From IMG/VR virus record IMGVR_UViG_3300022752_000161, positions 1 to 39,972 of that record: a DNA stretch of 39,972 bases; one strand, 5' to 3'. The notes under the pieces were generated by a model. That model ran no database searches and was not told the DNA's origin. It was given only the letters and a program-made list of their open reading frames with translations. Position 1 is the first letter of the stretch. The number at the start of each line of letters is the position of its first letter. Shown in pieces: positions 31,904 to 39,484 of the stretch. A program made the position numbers and the translations under genes. This stretch comes from a virus.

Positions 31904-32134
31904 ATGGATATTCAACAATGGGCGGCGCTCGCAGTCGCAATAATGAGTCTAATAGGCGGTTTCGCAGCTCTTGTAAGGTGGCTAGTTAAGCATTATCTAG
32001 TTGAGTTAAAGCCCAACGGCGGCAGCTCGCTTCGTGATGAGCAAACTAGGCAAGGCGAAACAATTAAGCGGCTGGAATTGCGTATAGATGAGATCTATGC
32101 TTTGCTATTATCTACAAAGAAAGGTCGCAAATGA
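31904..32134 (+). CDS. Membrane-anchored coiled-coil protein (holin-like candidate)
   Basis: The 76-aa product has one membrane segment at about residues 5-27 (WAALAVAIMSLIGGFAALV) followed by a basic stretch and a coiled coil (RQGETIKRLELRIDEIYALL). It lies directly before the endolysin gene with a four-base overlap. Small proteins of this type act as holins, antiholins or spanin-like accessories. With a second membrane protein just after the endolysin, the pair may form the lysis timer. Confidence 0.7.
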   Translation: MDIQQWAALAVAIMSLIGGFAALVRWLVKHYLVELKPNGGSSLRDEQTRQGETIKRLELRIDEIYALLLSTKKGRK

Positions 32135-32607
32135 CGGCGTTAGTGATTGATGTTGCTGCCTTCGAAGTAGGCTATCAAGAAGGCGCAAACAACGATACTA
32201 AGTACGGCGCGTGGTATGGACTCAATAATAACCCTTGGTGCGCTATGTTTGTATCTTGGTGTTTTGATAAGGCTGGACTCTTAGAGCATGTAGCAGCAAG
32301 CGGCAAAAAAGGATTTGCTAGCTGCGATGCTGGATTGAAGTGGTTTGCTAAAAAAGGCAAATTAGTTCCGGTGGGAGATGCTAGACCGGGAGATATAGCC
32401 TTCTTTCAATTTGATGATGACGCTCAGCCGGATCATGTCGGCATAGTCATCAAGAACAATAAAAAACTCAAAAGGCTGGTCTGTATTGAAGGCAATACCG
32501 GAAGCGGTAACGCTGGATCTCAGTCCAACGGAGACGGCGTTTATGAGCGTAAGCGCAGTTATTCTCTAATCATGGCGGTAGCCCGCCCGATAAAGGAGCA
32601 AGCATGA
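32131..32607 (+). CDS. CHAP-domain endolysin
   Basis: The 158-aa product is a single CHAP (cysteine, histidine amidohydrolase/peptidase) domain. The nucleophile is C37 in NNPWCAMFVSWCF, the base is H102 in QPDHVGIV, and the polar residue is E120 in CIEGNT. RPGDIAFF precedes the His, as usual. It cleaves peptidoglycan peptides or the amide bond at lysis. There is no signal peptide and no separate cell-wall binding domain, so it needs a holin and is short for an actinophage lysin. Confidence 0.92.
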   Translation: MTALVIDVAAFEVGYQEGANNDTKYGAWYGLNNNPWCAMFVSWCFDKAGLLEHVAASGKKGFASCDAGLKWFAKKGKLVPVGDARPGDIAFFQFDDDAQPDHVGIVIKNNKKLKRLVCIEGNTGSGNAGSQSNGDGVYERKRSYSLIMAVARPIKEQA

Positions 32608-32840
32608 ATAAAGATCTAATTAAGTCAGCACTACGGCACTTTGTATTGGTAGCAATCGCGGTTTATCAGGTCACCGGTGGGGATACTAAAGCCTTTCTCT
32701 ATGCTTTAGTAGCAGCCATAGTTGGTCCGGCTATTCGTGGAGTCGATAAGAGCGATCCGGCTTTTGGGCGTATCGCAGATTTTGTAACACTCGAATTAGA
32801 CAAGTTAGCCAAAGCAGACAAAAAGAAAAAGACAAAGTAG
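32604..32840 (+). CDS. Holin
   Basis: The 78-aa product has two hydrophobic stretches (FVLVAIAVYQV and AFLYALVAAIVGPAIRG), the DPAFGRIADF motif common to actinophage holins, and a Lys-rich tail (KADKKKKTK) expected in the cytoplasm. It would permeabilise the membrane and release the CHAP endolysin, to which it is ATGA-coupled. A terminator follows, closing the late operon. Confidence 0.82.
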   Translation: MNKDLIKSALRHFVLVAIAVYQVTGGDTKAFLYALVAAIVGPAIRGVDKSDPAFGRIADFVTLELDKLAKADKKKKTK

Positions 32841-32846
32841 AGTTAG

Positions 32847-32872
32847 ACCCTGCTACGGCAGGGTTTATCTTT
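32847..32872 (+). terminator. Rho-independent terminator after lysis genes
   Basis: ACCCTGC (32847-32853) pairs with GCAGGGT (32858-32864) across the tetraloop TACG. The closing C-G pair and UACG form the very stable UNCG class. TTATCTTT follows. This marks the end of the structural and lysis block. Confidence 0.9.
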
Positions 32873-32882
32873 AGGGGGCGGC

Positions 32883-33119
32883 ATGGGTCTATCTGAGTCA
32901 ATAAAAAAGTTTGATTTCGGATCGAGTGACGCTTGCCCTTTTCAAACATTACTGAATAAATTAAGCAAAGAAGATCAAGCAGTTATCGACAATGCTTTCG
33001 AACGGGGAGTATCCGGCTACGCAATATGCAAGGCGCTTAGATCCGAAGGTTATCGTATAGCCGAAGTCTCTATTTATGATCATAGAAAGAAAATATGTCG
33101 ATGCTTCAAGAAATCTTAA
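32883..33119 (+). CDS. Small putative DNA-binding (helix-turn-helix) protein
   Basis: The 78-aa product contains VSGYAICKALRSEGYRIAEV, which fits the helix-turn-helix pattern of small phage regulators, followed by SIYDHRKKICRC. It is the first gene after the lysis terminator and starts after TAGGGGGCGGC. It could control the DNA-metabolism operon that begins here. No experimental family was recognised. It overlaps the next gene by 25 bases. Confidence 0.65.
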   Translation: MGLSESIKKFDFGSSDACPFQTLLNKLSKEDQAVIDNAFERGVSGYAICKALRSEGYRIAEVSIYDHRKKICRCFKKS

Positions 33120-33349
33120 ACGATAGAGAAGATCAATACGGCAGCGCGGCAGTTAATTTTGCTCAGGCTGGTCGCGGCTGGGGCGCTATTTTAGGTATAG
33201 ACGATATCCCGGCATATAAAGTTGCGTTAATGCTGGATTTCTTCAAAAGTATTCGCTGCGTAGCCAACCCTGCTCACGAAGATAGTTGGTTAGATAAACT
33301 GGGCTATACCCGTCATGGCATGGATATAGCGTTATCTGATGAGCCTTGA
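33095..33349 (+). CDS. DUF6378-like protein
   Basis: The 84-aa product matches the pattern of phage DUF6378 proteins: EILNDREDQYGS near the start, KVALMLDFFKSIRCVANP in the middle and DSWLDKLGYTRHG near the end. These helical, MazG/dUTPase-sized proteins are of unknown function and sit in nucleotide or DNA metabolism clusters. A second ATG two codons downstream is possible. It overlaps the next gene by 11 bases. Confidence 0.75.
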   Translation: MSMLQEILNDREDQYGSAAVNFAQAGRGWGAILGIDDIPAYKVALMLDFFKSIRCVANPAHEDSWLDKLGYTRHGMDIALSDEP

Positions 33350-34373
33350 AAAACGACTTAACGATATGCCGGAAGGCATTGACTCTGAGAATGTCGCAGA
33401 GCTGCGCCAAGCCTTACTCCGGCTACAAAAGCAATTAAAGAGATCTAAAGAGCGCACCGAAGATCTAGTAGAAATTACTCAGCAAGCTGCGTATGACGCG
33501 ATGCTGACTATGGGCAAGATCCTACCGGTACCGGAAGTCGTACCGGATAAAAGAAAAACAAAAGCCGAAGCAGCTCTATGGCACATGACGGATTGGCAGG
33601 GAGCCAAGCGCACCGTATCTTACAACTCAGAAATCATGCGCAAAAGAGTTATGGAGTTTGCGGCGAAAGCAGTTCGTATTACTGATATTCAGCGAGCAGA
33701 TCACCCGGTAAAAACTTGTCACATTTTATTTGGTGGAGATATGGTAGAAGGCTTATTTAATTTTCCTACGCAAGCGTTCGAAGTCGATGCGACATTATTT
33801 GAGCAGTATGTCCAAGTCTCCCGGTTATGCGTAGATGTGGTCCGGTTTGCGCTCGCTAACTATGAGCAAGTCACAGTAATCCCGGAGTGGGGTAATCATG
33901 GGCGTATAGGATCTAAGCGAGACAATGTGCCGAGATCCGACAACTTTGACCGGATGTGCTATGAGTTAGCGCGGCAGCTCTTGGCTGGAGAAAAGCGATT
34001 AACTTGGCTGGACTGCCCGGAAGATGTTCAACGCGTAGAAATAGGAGCCTATCGAGCGCTTCTTATTCACGGAGACGAAGTAGGTAGAAATGGATTTGCT
34101 TCACCGGGCGCAATAGTCCAACACATGAACCGGTGGAGATCCGGTTCGTATCCTTGGGAGTTCCGGGATGTGTATGTTGGGCATTACCATACTCACGCTG
34201 AGTGGCCTATGGCTAACGGCTTAGGATCTGTTTACCAAACCGGCTCAACAGAGTCAGATAATCGCTATGCCGGCGTAATGCTAGCTGCGAGCGCTACCCC
34301 GTCTCAACGATTACACTTCGTAGATCCCATTAAAGGCAGGGTAACGGCGGTGTATAAAGTATGGTTAGACTAG
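33339..34373 (+). CDS. Calcineurin-like metallophosphoesterase
   Basis: The 344-aa product has an N-terminal coiled coil (about residues 18-55) and the five metal-binding blocks of the family: WHMTDWQ (81-87), GGDMVEG (132-138), GNHGR (185-189), HGDE (244-247) and GHYHTH (281-286). Family members are nucleases or phosphatases; phage versions are often suspected of acting on DNA or nucleotides. The position among recombination genes fits a DNA role. It overlaps the next gene by 13 bases. Confidence 0.85.
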   Translation: MSLEKRLNDMPEGIDSENVAELRQALLRLQKQLKRSKERTEDLVEITQQAAYDAMLTMGKILPVPEVVPDKRKTKAEAALWHMTDWQGAKRTVSYNSEIMRKRVMEFAAKAVRITDIQRADHPVKTCHILFGGDMVEGLFNFPTQAFEVDATLFEQYVQVSRLCVDVVRFALANYEQVTVIPEWGNHGRIGSKRDNVPRSDNFDRMCYELARQLLAGEKRLTWLDCPEDVQRVEIGAYRALLIHGDEVGRNGFASPGAIVQHMNRWRSGSYPWEFRDVYVGHYHTHAEWPMANGLGSVYQTGSTESDNRYAGVMLAASATPSQRLHFVDPIKGRVTAVYKVWLD

Positions 34374-35050
34374 ATAGGCTACTTACTCAAAATAGCGAGC
34401 TGCGCCCTGACGGGATCTATAATTGGTCTATTCCGGCGCTCGCCGCTAAGTTATCCAACGGGAAAAATATAAAGACTTGCCCTAACGCTGGAGCGTGTGC
34501 CAATGTCTGCTACGCCCGAAACGGCACTTACAACTTTAGTAATGTAAAAGCGCGGCATACCGCTAACTTAGAGTATGTAATTGATGATCCGCAGGGCTGG
34601 TTTGCGCAGATGCTAGAAGAAGTCAATCACCCGCGTATGCGCGGTAAGTATGTCCGGATCCACGACTCAGGGGATTTTTTTTCGGAAGACTACTTGCGCT
34701 TATGGCTAAAGATAGCTCTCTTGACTCCGGATGTAACTTTCTATTGCTACACTAAGGAAGTCTCAATGTTCAAGCGCATAGTTGAATACGATTGCCCCAA
34801 GAACTTCCGCTATCTCTACTCGCTAGGCGGCAGGGAAGATTACTTAATTGATCTCGAACTGGACCGGCATGCCGATGTGTTTCCCGATGACGCAGCAATA
34901 CTGGAAGCCGGTTACTCTAATCAAGATGCTTCGGATCTATTGGCAATAACCTTGACTTCTAACAAGATAGGCATACCGCAAAACAACATTCCGCAGTTTC
35001 GAAAGCGGTTGGCTGGTCGGACTTTTGGACAAGTTCAAAAGGAACGCTAG
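34361..35050 (+). CDS. Gp88-like (DUF7227-type) Cys-motif protein
   Basis: The 229-aa product matches a widespread actinophage family (mycobacteriophage gene 88-like). The N-terminal TCPNAGACANVCYARNGTY has cysteines 40, 46 and 50 (C-x5-C-x3-C), suited to a metal or Fe-S cluster. YVRIHDSGDFFS (97-108) and FYCYTKEV (127-134) follow. Function is not established. The cysteine set recalls radical-SAM-type clusters but is spaced differently, so I make no enzymatic claim. Its 3' end faces the only minus-strand gene. Confidence 0.8.
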   Translation: MVRLDRLLTQNSELRPDGIYNWSIPALAAKLSNGKNIKTCPNAGACANVCYARNGTYNFSNVKARHTANLEYVIDDPQGWFAQMLEEVNHPRMRGKYVRIHDSGDFFSEDYLRLWLKIALLTPDVTFYCYTKEVSMFKRIVEYDCPKNFRYLYSLGGREDYLIDLELDRHADVFPDDAAILEAGYSNQDASDLLAITLTSNKIGIPQNNIPQFRKRLAGRTFGQVQKER

Positions 35051-35126
35051 ATCAGCTCGCTTGCGTCAATGGAGTCATCAGCGCTATACGGATGTTCCTG
35101 AGCGCATTTCCCGCATTGTAAGCACA

Positions 35127-35336
35127 TTAATCTTCTTCTTCGTCAAATTCAAAGTCGGAGTCGCGTATGTCGATGCCGGCTTCTTTAGCGGTGTGGAGCG
35201 CACCTGCCATAAGCATCATCGCTCGATTACACATATCCGTTAATTGATCCGGGTAAGTCGGATCCGCAGAGATCTCTATTTGTAAATTGTAAAGAACAAG
35301 CCAAACTCTTGCTTGATGTGATTTTGACTCAGGCAT
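35127..35336 (-). CDS. Only minus-strand gene: small acidic protein
   Basis: The 69-aa product starts MPESKSHQARVWLVLYNLQI, has a predicted helix with CNRAMMLMAGALHTAKEAG and ends in a strongly acidic tail, SDFEFDEEED. The start at 35336 has GGGGG five bases upstream on the minus strand. The N-terminal extension to 35369 adds basic residues without a better ribosome site. It converges on the Gp88-like gene and diverges from the annealing-protein gene. Acidic tails of this kind can mimic DNA or bind host proteins. A plus-strand frame across it (35025-35243) is less convincing. Confidence 0.65.
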   Translation of the reverse strand: MPESKSHQARVWLVLYNLQIEISADPTYPDQLTDMCNRAMMLMAGALHTAKEAGIDIRDSDFEFDEEED

Positions 35337-35471
35337 ATTTACCCCCAACCGGTTTCTAAAGGTTACCAAAAGTTACTTCGCGACTCGCCAAGCGAAATCC
35401 GGCAAAACCGTAATGTATCAGCGACAATAGACGCGCTGGGGCAGATCGCCCCTTATAGGAAGGAATAAATT
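35337..35471. promoter_or_regulatory. Divergent intergenic region with small hairpin
   Basis: This 135-base gap lies between divergently read genes and so should hold promoters for both. I could not identify convincing -35/-10 pairs. Visible elements are the palindrome AACCGGTT (35347-35354), a five-pair hairpin GGGGC/GCCCC (35438-35452) and the ribosome site AGGAAGGAA before 35472. Confidence 0.4.
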
Positions 35472-36035
35472 ATGGCTAAGTTCGATTTAGACTCGTACGA
35501 AACCGTAGAAAGCCGCTTGGCTCGATTTTGGAAAGATCACCCAAAGGGCAGGGTTTTGACGGATCTAGTATTTCATGATGAGCGCAGGTTCATTGTCAAG
35601 GCAGAGATTTTTTTTGATAGAGATGATTTAAGCCCGGTGTCTTCCGGTTATGCCGAAGAGATCGTAGGAGCGTCTCCCGTCAATAGGGTCAGCGCCCTAG
35701 AAAATGGAGAGACTTCCGCAATAGGGCGCGCGTTAGCCAACTGCAATTACGCGTCTCAGGGTAAGCGCCCTAGCCGCGAAGAAATGGAAAAGGTCGAGCG
35801 CTATAACGCCGAACCCCGTAAAGCAGTTGCGCCGAAGAAGACCGAAGTAAAAGAATACTCTCAGGCAGACAAAGATCTCGCAGCAGCTCTGATTGTAAGC
35901 GTGGAAGCAGTTAAAGACATTGAAGAATTAAAAAAGATTTGGGCAGAAAACCCGGATCTACGCGATATTCAAATTGATAACACAACTCTAAAAGACGCAG
36001 TCACCAACAAGAAAAAAGAACTTGAAGCAATATGA
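35472..36035 (+). CDS. Erf/RecT-like single-strand annealing protein
   Basis: The 187-aa product has SYETVESRLARFWKDHPKGR at the start and GYAEEIVGASPVNRVSALE followed by ETSAIGRALAN (80-90), the conserved block of Erf/Sak-type annealing proteins in actinophages. The C-terminal third is a Lys/Glu-rich helical region. It would pair single strands during recombination-dependent replication, together with SSB, the RecB-like nuclease and RusA. Single-strand binding without annealing activity is the main alternative. Confidence 0.72.
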   Translation: MAKFDLDSYETVESRLARFWKDHPKGRVLTDLVFHDERRFIVKAEIFFDRDDLSPVSSGYAEEIVGASPVNRVSALENGETSAIGRALANCNYASQGKRPSREEMEKVERYNAEPRKAVAPKKTEVKEYSQADKDLAAALIVSVEAVKDIEELKKIWAENPDLRDIQIDNTTLKDAVTNKKKELEAI

Positions 36036-36349
36036 GATCGCTGGACCGAAATACAGTTATTTTATCCGCGAAGGCTCAACGCACTTCGCGAGCTGCGGGG
36101 GAAAAAGTATTACCCCGAACTGGATCTTTACGCCGAAAGGTGTATGAGTATCTAGTAACACAAGGATTTCGTGGGGCAACGGATCAAGAAATTGAAACGG
36201 CGCTAGGAATAGACGGCAATACTGTCCGACCTACTCGCGGAACTTTATTCAAAGACGGCTACATTATCGATAGCGGAACTACCCGAAATAACGCTAACGG
36301 AAACTCTTGTATTGTATGGCGCGTGGCTCAGGAAGGAATGCTCTTATGA
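36032..36349 (+). CDS. Winged-helix DNA-binding protein
   Basis: The 105-aa product contains SLRRKVYEYLVTQGFRGATD followed by QEIETALGIDGNTVRPTRGT, a typical helix-turn-helix with wing (LFKDGYIIDSG and VWRV). It resembles small phage or Actinobacteria winged-helix proteins used in regulation or at replication forks. It is ATGA-coupled on both sides. Confidence 0.75.
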   Translation: MRSLDRNTVILSAKAQRTSRAAGEKVLPRTGSLRRKVYEYLVTQGFRGATDQEIETALGIDGNTVRPTRGTLFKDGYIIDSGTTRNNANGNSCIVWRVAQEGMLL

Positions 36350-36609
36350 GTAAGCAAAAAAAGTTTGAACCGCCTATGGGCTGGATTGTAGGCGTTAATC
36401 ATCAGCAGGTAGCGATAACTCGATTAGCCCAAGAGTTAAAGATGAGTCCGATAGAAGTAGGGCAAGCGCTGGAGCGCGCCGGTTATTTTCTTCAACCGGA
36501 CATTATGGATCTAGCTGCGGACTCATGGAAAGTATTGCGGATCGAGTTGGATAAAGCGAGCAATAACACTTTGTTGAAAATAGTGAAGAAAGAAGGCGCT
36601 GATGAGTGA
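36346..36609 (+). CDS. Small helical hypothetical protein
   Basis: The 87-aa product has VAITRLAQELKMSPIEVGQAL, which could be a helix-turn-helix-like element, within a mostly helical protein. ATG 36346 overlaps the preceding stop and was preferred to the longer frame from 36307, which runs antithetically through the winged-helix gene. It overlaps the next gene by eight bases. No family was recognised. Confidence 0.65.
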   Translation: MSKQKKFEPPMGWIVGVNHQQVAITRLAQELKMSPIEVGQALERAGYFLQPDIMDLAADSWKVLRIELDKASNNTLLKIVKKEGADE

Positions 36610-36964
36610 AACAATAGTCACGCCACAGATGATTGAGAAGCGGCTAAAGGATCTATCGAAAGAAGTAGATATTTCGCATAGAGATCTAGCAGACGCAGAG
36701 AAGTTCTACTATGAGACAAAAGCACAATACGAGTTAGCGCTCGCTCATGCTCGATTATCGGTGGCTACTAACAAGGAAGCAAAATACACAGTAAGCGATA
36801 AAGCGGATCTAGCCTTAATTTCTACCGAGAAATTACATTTACAAATGGCTACTGCGGAAGCGGTGGTTCGCGCAGCTCGCGCAAACTCAAATCGCATACG
36901 GACTCAGGTAGATATTGCCCGGTCCATAGGCACAAGCGTCAGAACAAGTATGGAAATAGTTTGA
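36602..36964 (+). CDS. Coiled-coil hypothetical protein
   Basis: The 120-aa product is almost entirely helical and charged, with a long predicted coil (LADAEKFYYETKAQYELALA). It is of a type common in phage recombination clusters, between the annealing protein and a RecB-like nuclease, and could be a partner of one of them. The stop shares one base with the next start. No catalytic residues were seen. Confidence 0.7.
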   Translation: MSETIVTPQMIEKRLKDLSKEVDISHRDLADAEKFYYETKAQYELALAHARLSVATNKEAKYTVSDKADLALISTEKLHLQMATAEAVVRAARANSNRIRTQVDIARSIGTSVRTSMEIV

Positions 36965-37098
36965 TGATTAAAGTCCGTAATCCCTTTTATCGAACACAAT
37001 CATCAATTACTTGCGTATCTTGCTTTCATTGCGCCAAAGTGTTTGAAATACACATTAAAAATATACGAGCAATTAATTATTGCGGGGAGTGCAAATGA
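36964..37098 (+). CDS. 44-residue zinc-finger-like mini-protein
   Basis: The product has CVSCFHC in the middle and CGEC near the end, an arrangement that can bind one zinc ion. It exactly fills the space between the coiled-coil gene and the RecB-like gene, sharing one base with the first and four with the second (ATGA), which supports it being a gene. It is AT-rich. No family was recognised. Confidence 0.65.
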   Translation: MIKVRNPFYRTQSSITCVSCFHCAKVFEIHIKNIRAINYCGECK

Positions 37099-37763
37099 TA
37101 GATCTACAAGAATTACTAACTAAATCGCTGGTAGCACACGATAGCCAACGGGATCGCAGTAAGCAGGTTGAGATAGGTCCAAGTTCGTTAGGCGGTTGCC
37201 GCCGGCGTGTTTATCATGAGTTAATAGAAACACCGCACACTAATCAAACCGAGAAGTTAGCGGCGATCTTAGGCACTTTTATTCACTCCGGTATCGAAAG
37301 CGTTATGGAACGCGAAGATCCCTTCGGAGATAACTACCTACGCGAAATAGAAGTAACCTACGGCGGTATGAAGGGTCATGTTGATCTTTATATCAAGAGC
37401 GAAGGCGCGGTTATTGACTGGAAGACAAAGAAGAAAGCCGGCTTGCGGTATTTCCCTAGTCACTCGGAGATATGGCAGGTTCAGACTTACGGCTATCTAT
37501 TAGACGCTAACGGCTATGAAGTAAAAACAGTATCGCTGGTCGCTATTCCGCGTGACGGCGAAATGGCAGACATCAAGGTTCATACCGAAGACTATAACCC
37601 GGAAGTAGCGAAAGCAGCTCTATCTTGGTTACAGGAACTTAAAGATATTGTGGCGGGCGCTGGACCTGCTCCGGATCCGGAAGAGAAAGTAGTATTCTGT
37701 TCTAAGTATTGCTCCTTCTATGATCCGAGCGGAGAAATAGGGTGTCCGAGTACCGCGAAGTAA
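37095..37763 (+). CDS. Cas4/RecB-like PD-(D/E)XK exonuclease
   Basis: The 222-aa product has the RecB-family nuclease motifs: H64 in GTFIHSGIE, D97 in GHVDLYI, the D108-W-K110 catalytic pair in AVIDWKTKKK, and QVQTYGYLL (128-136). One Cys at 35 (GGCRRR) and three near the C-terminus (202, 206, 217) match the 4Fe-4S pattern of Cas4 and AddB-type nucleases. It would resect DNA ends for the Erf-like annealing protein. It is not near a CRISPR array. It overlaps the WhiB gene by 22 bases. Confidence 0.87.
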   Translation: MIDLQELLTKSLVAHDSQRDRSKQVEIGPSSLGGCRRRVYHELIETPHTNQTEKLAAILGTFIHSGIESVMEREDPFGDNYLREIEVTYGGMKGHVDLYIKSEGAVIDWKTKKKAGLRYFPSHSEIWQVQTYGYLLDANGYEVKTVSLVAIPRDGEMADIKVHTEDYNPEVAKAALSWLQELKDIVAGAGPAPDPEEKVVFCSKYCSFYDPSGEIGCPSTAK

Positions 37764-38068
37764 ATTGGGAAGCGGCTGAGTGCCGCGACCTATATACCGA
37801 TCTTTTCTATTCAGTAGAAGAAGAACGGAACGCAAGTGCGTATAACAATATCAACGCCTTGCGCTCGGTGTGTTCCCGGTGTCCGATATGGAAGGCTTGC
37901 TTAACTTATGCGTTTGAGAACGAAAGTTACGGCGTATGGGGCGGATTAACTTCCGTAGAACGGCAAGCCTTCCGACACCCGGAGAAATATCCGCAGCAAC
38001 GGCAGCGAGCGCTAAAGGCTCTTGTTGAAACAGGAATTACATTGACTCAGATTAGGGAGTGTCTATGA
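37742..38068 (+). CDS. whiB: WhiB-family Fe-S transcription regulator
   Basis: The 108-aa product has the four cluster cysteines of WhiB proteins, C14 in AECRDL, C44, C47 and C53 in VCSRCPIWKAC, and the GVWGG turn (64-68) followed by a basic helix region. WhiB proteins bind a 4Fe-4S cluster and the main sigma factor; they occur in actinobacteria and their phages. The phage copy may steer host transcription. The GTG start at 37742 lies inside the nuclease gene; an ATGA overlap joins it to the next. Confidence 0.93.
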   Translation: MSEYREVNWEAAECRDLYTDLFYSVEEERNASAYNNINALRSVCSRCPIWKACLTYAFENESYGVWGGLTSVERQAFRHPEKYPQQRQRALKALVETGITLTQIRECL

Positions 38069-38871
38069 GTATTCGGCTTATGTCGGATGTGTGGAAGGCG
38101 GATCTCCCTACTACCGAGAAAATGGTTTTGTTGGTTATAGCCGATCACGCCAACGATGAAGGAACGGAAGCATGGCCTAGTCAAGCCACCATAGCCAAGA
38201 AGGCTTCTATAAGTGTGCGCACAGTTCAAAGAGCGGTCAATTCGCTGGTCCGCGCTGGATACTTGCGTATGGAAAAACATGCTGGGGGATCCGCAAGCTG
38301 CCGCGATGATCGCAGACCGCACCGATACACAATTAACTTAAGAAGACTACGGGGCGGCAATACGACTACCCGTAATCTACGACACGACTTAGAAGACGAT
38401 AACGACACGACTTCTACGCCCGTCACGGAGCGACTTTCACGCCCTAAGAAACATCCTTTAGATCCACCCAAAGAAACACCCGGTTTTGTTGATTTCTGGA
38501 CTATTTACCCAAAGAAGGTAGCAAAGAAGGCTGCGCTCCAAGCATACGAGAAGGCAATCAAAGAAACCGATCCGGCGGTTATCTTGGCTGGAGCGCGGCG
38601 GTATGCGCAAGATCCTAACCGCCACCCGTCATATACGGCTAATGCGGCTACTTGGCTCAATGCCGAACGCTGGTTAGACGAACCGCTACCGGACCGAGAG
38701 TTATCTATTGAAGAAAAGCGTGAGATCGAGCGGAAAGAAAGCGAGCGCCGGCGGCAGCTGGAGCGAGAAGCCTATGATAAGTGGCAAGCCGAACTACTAG
38801 AAGCGCAAAGTAAGGCTACGCCTATGCCCGAAAACTTCAAAGAAGAGCTGAGAAAACTGTTGCGTAAGTAA
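38065..38871 (+). CDS. Replication initiator / replisome-organiser-like protein
   Basis: The 268-aa product has an N-terminal winged helix (MSDVWKADLPTTEKMVLLV, then WPSQATIAKKASISVRTVQR) as in phage replication proteins that bind the origin. A Ser/Thr/Pro linker leads to a second helical domain (FVDFWTIYPKKVAKKAAL, ATWLNAERWLDE), the DnaD/DnaT-like part that loads host helicase. The C-terminus is a charged coiled coil. The ATG at 38065 overlaps the WhiB stop. A promoter lies at its 3' end. Confidence 0.82.
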   Translation: MSIRLMSDVWKADLPTTEKMVLLVIADHANDEGTEAWPSQATIAKKASISVRTVQRAVNSLVRAGYLRMEKHAGGSASCRDDRRPHRYTINLRRLRGGNTTTRNLRHDLEDDNDTTSTPVTERLSRPKKHPLDPPKETPGFVDFWTIYPKKVAKKAALQAYEKAIKETDPAVILAGARRYAQDPNRHPSYTANAATWLNAERWLDEPLPDRELSIEEKREIERKESERRRQLEREAYDKWQAELLEAQSKATPMPENFKEELRKLLRK

Positions 38872-38904
38872 TTTATACCCTATAATTATGCGTAATGATT
38901 ACGC
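38860..38904 (+). promoter_or_regulatory. Promoter with perfect 15-base operator-like palindrome
   Basis: A consensus -10, TATAAT, lies at 38881-38886, with TTGCGT 15 bases upstream (38860-38865) as a weak -35. The perfect inverted repeat GCGTAATGATTACGC occupies 38890-38904, where transcription would begin, the classic place for a repressor. It would drive the small protein at 38916 and RusA. Candidate binders are the HTH proteins at 3270, 32883 and 36032. Confidence 0.65.
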
Positions 38905-38915
38905 TTGGGGGTGAA

Positions 38916-39107
38916 ATGAGCAAAATAGTATCGTTATCTCCGGATAAATTACAATGCGGGGATCAACTTATACTTAAAAATCACTTATGGCAAGTAGCGT
39001 GTATTTCCGGTCCGGATCGTATCGGAACTTACGATGTGTCTCTTGTTGATAACTATGGAAATAAAACACAAGAGATAATTGTCGAACCCGTTACACTGCT
39101 TATGTGA
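38916..39107 (+). CDS. Small beta-rich hypothetical protein
   Basis: The 63-aa product (SLSPDKLQCGDQLILKNHLW, IEVEPVTLLM-like end) resembles a small beta-barrel. ATG 38916 follows GGGGGTGAA closely and is preferred to 38895, which lies inside the palindrome. It is the first gene after the promoter and is GTGA-coupled to RusA. No family was recognised. Confidence 0.65.
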   Translation: MSKIVSLSPDKLQCGDQLILKNHLWQVACISGPDRIGTYDVSLVDNYGNKTQEIIVEPVTLLM

Positions 39108-39478
39108 TTTCTTTTTTTGTTGGCGGTCAGCCGATCTCTCAGGGATCGATGAAAGTCATGAACGGGCGCGTGATACATAGCGCTGGATCTGCGCTCGCAG
39201 CTTGGAGATCTGCTATTGCCTTAGAAGCCAAGCGCGCTGGAGCCAAGCCTTGTATAAATCCTATCGGCATGGAACTTATTTTTGTATTTCAAAAACCTAA
39301 AACTGTAACGCGATCTTATCCGAGTGTTCCGCCGGATCTCGACAAACTTATTCGCGCAGCTCTCGATGCTTTAACTGCTATTGCGTATCGCGATGACGCA
39401 CAAGTAACAGAGATCCGCGCAGCAAAATGTTACGGAGATTATCCCGGAGTTCAAATAACTTTTTCAGAAATAAAATAA
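39104..39478 (+). CDS. rusA: RusA-family Holliday junction resolvase
   Basis: The 124-aa product has the RusA pattern: GGQPISQGSMK in the first strand-turn, PPDLDKLIRAALDAL (77-90) with the catalytic Asp residues, and YRDDAQVTEI (95-104). It is a dimeric metal-dependent nuclease that cuts four-way junctions, needed for recombination and for clearing branched DNA before packaging. The GTG start overlaps the preceding stop. No termination hairpin was seen after it. Confidence 0.92.
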   Translation: MISFFVGGQPISQGSMKVMNGRVIHSAGSALAAWRSAIALEAKRAGAKPCINPIGMELIFVFQKPKTVTRSYPSVPPDLDKLIRAALDALTAIAYRDDAQVTEIRAAKCYGDYPGVQITFSEIK

Positions 39479-39484
39479 AAAAAC

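Noticed and set aside
35025-35243. Plus-strand ORF of 72 codons starting at TTG
   Set aside because: It starts inside the Gp88-like gene, then runs antisense through the better supported minus-strand gene. It has no clear ribosome site for its own start.
35438-35452. GGGGC/GCCCC hairpin as a terminator
   Set aside because: The stem is five pairs with no U-run, and it lies just before the ribosome site of the next gene.
37095-37763. Cas4-like gene as part of a CRISPR system
   Set aside because: No other Cas gene or array is present. Cas4-like nucleases are common in phage recombination modules.
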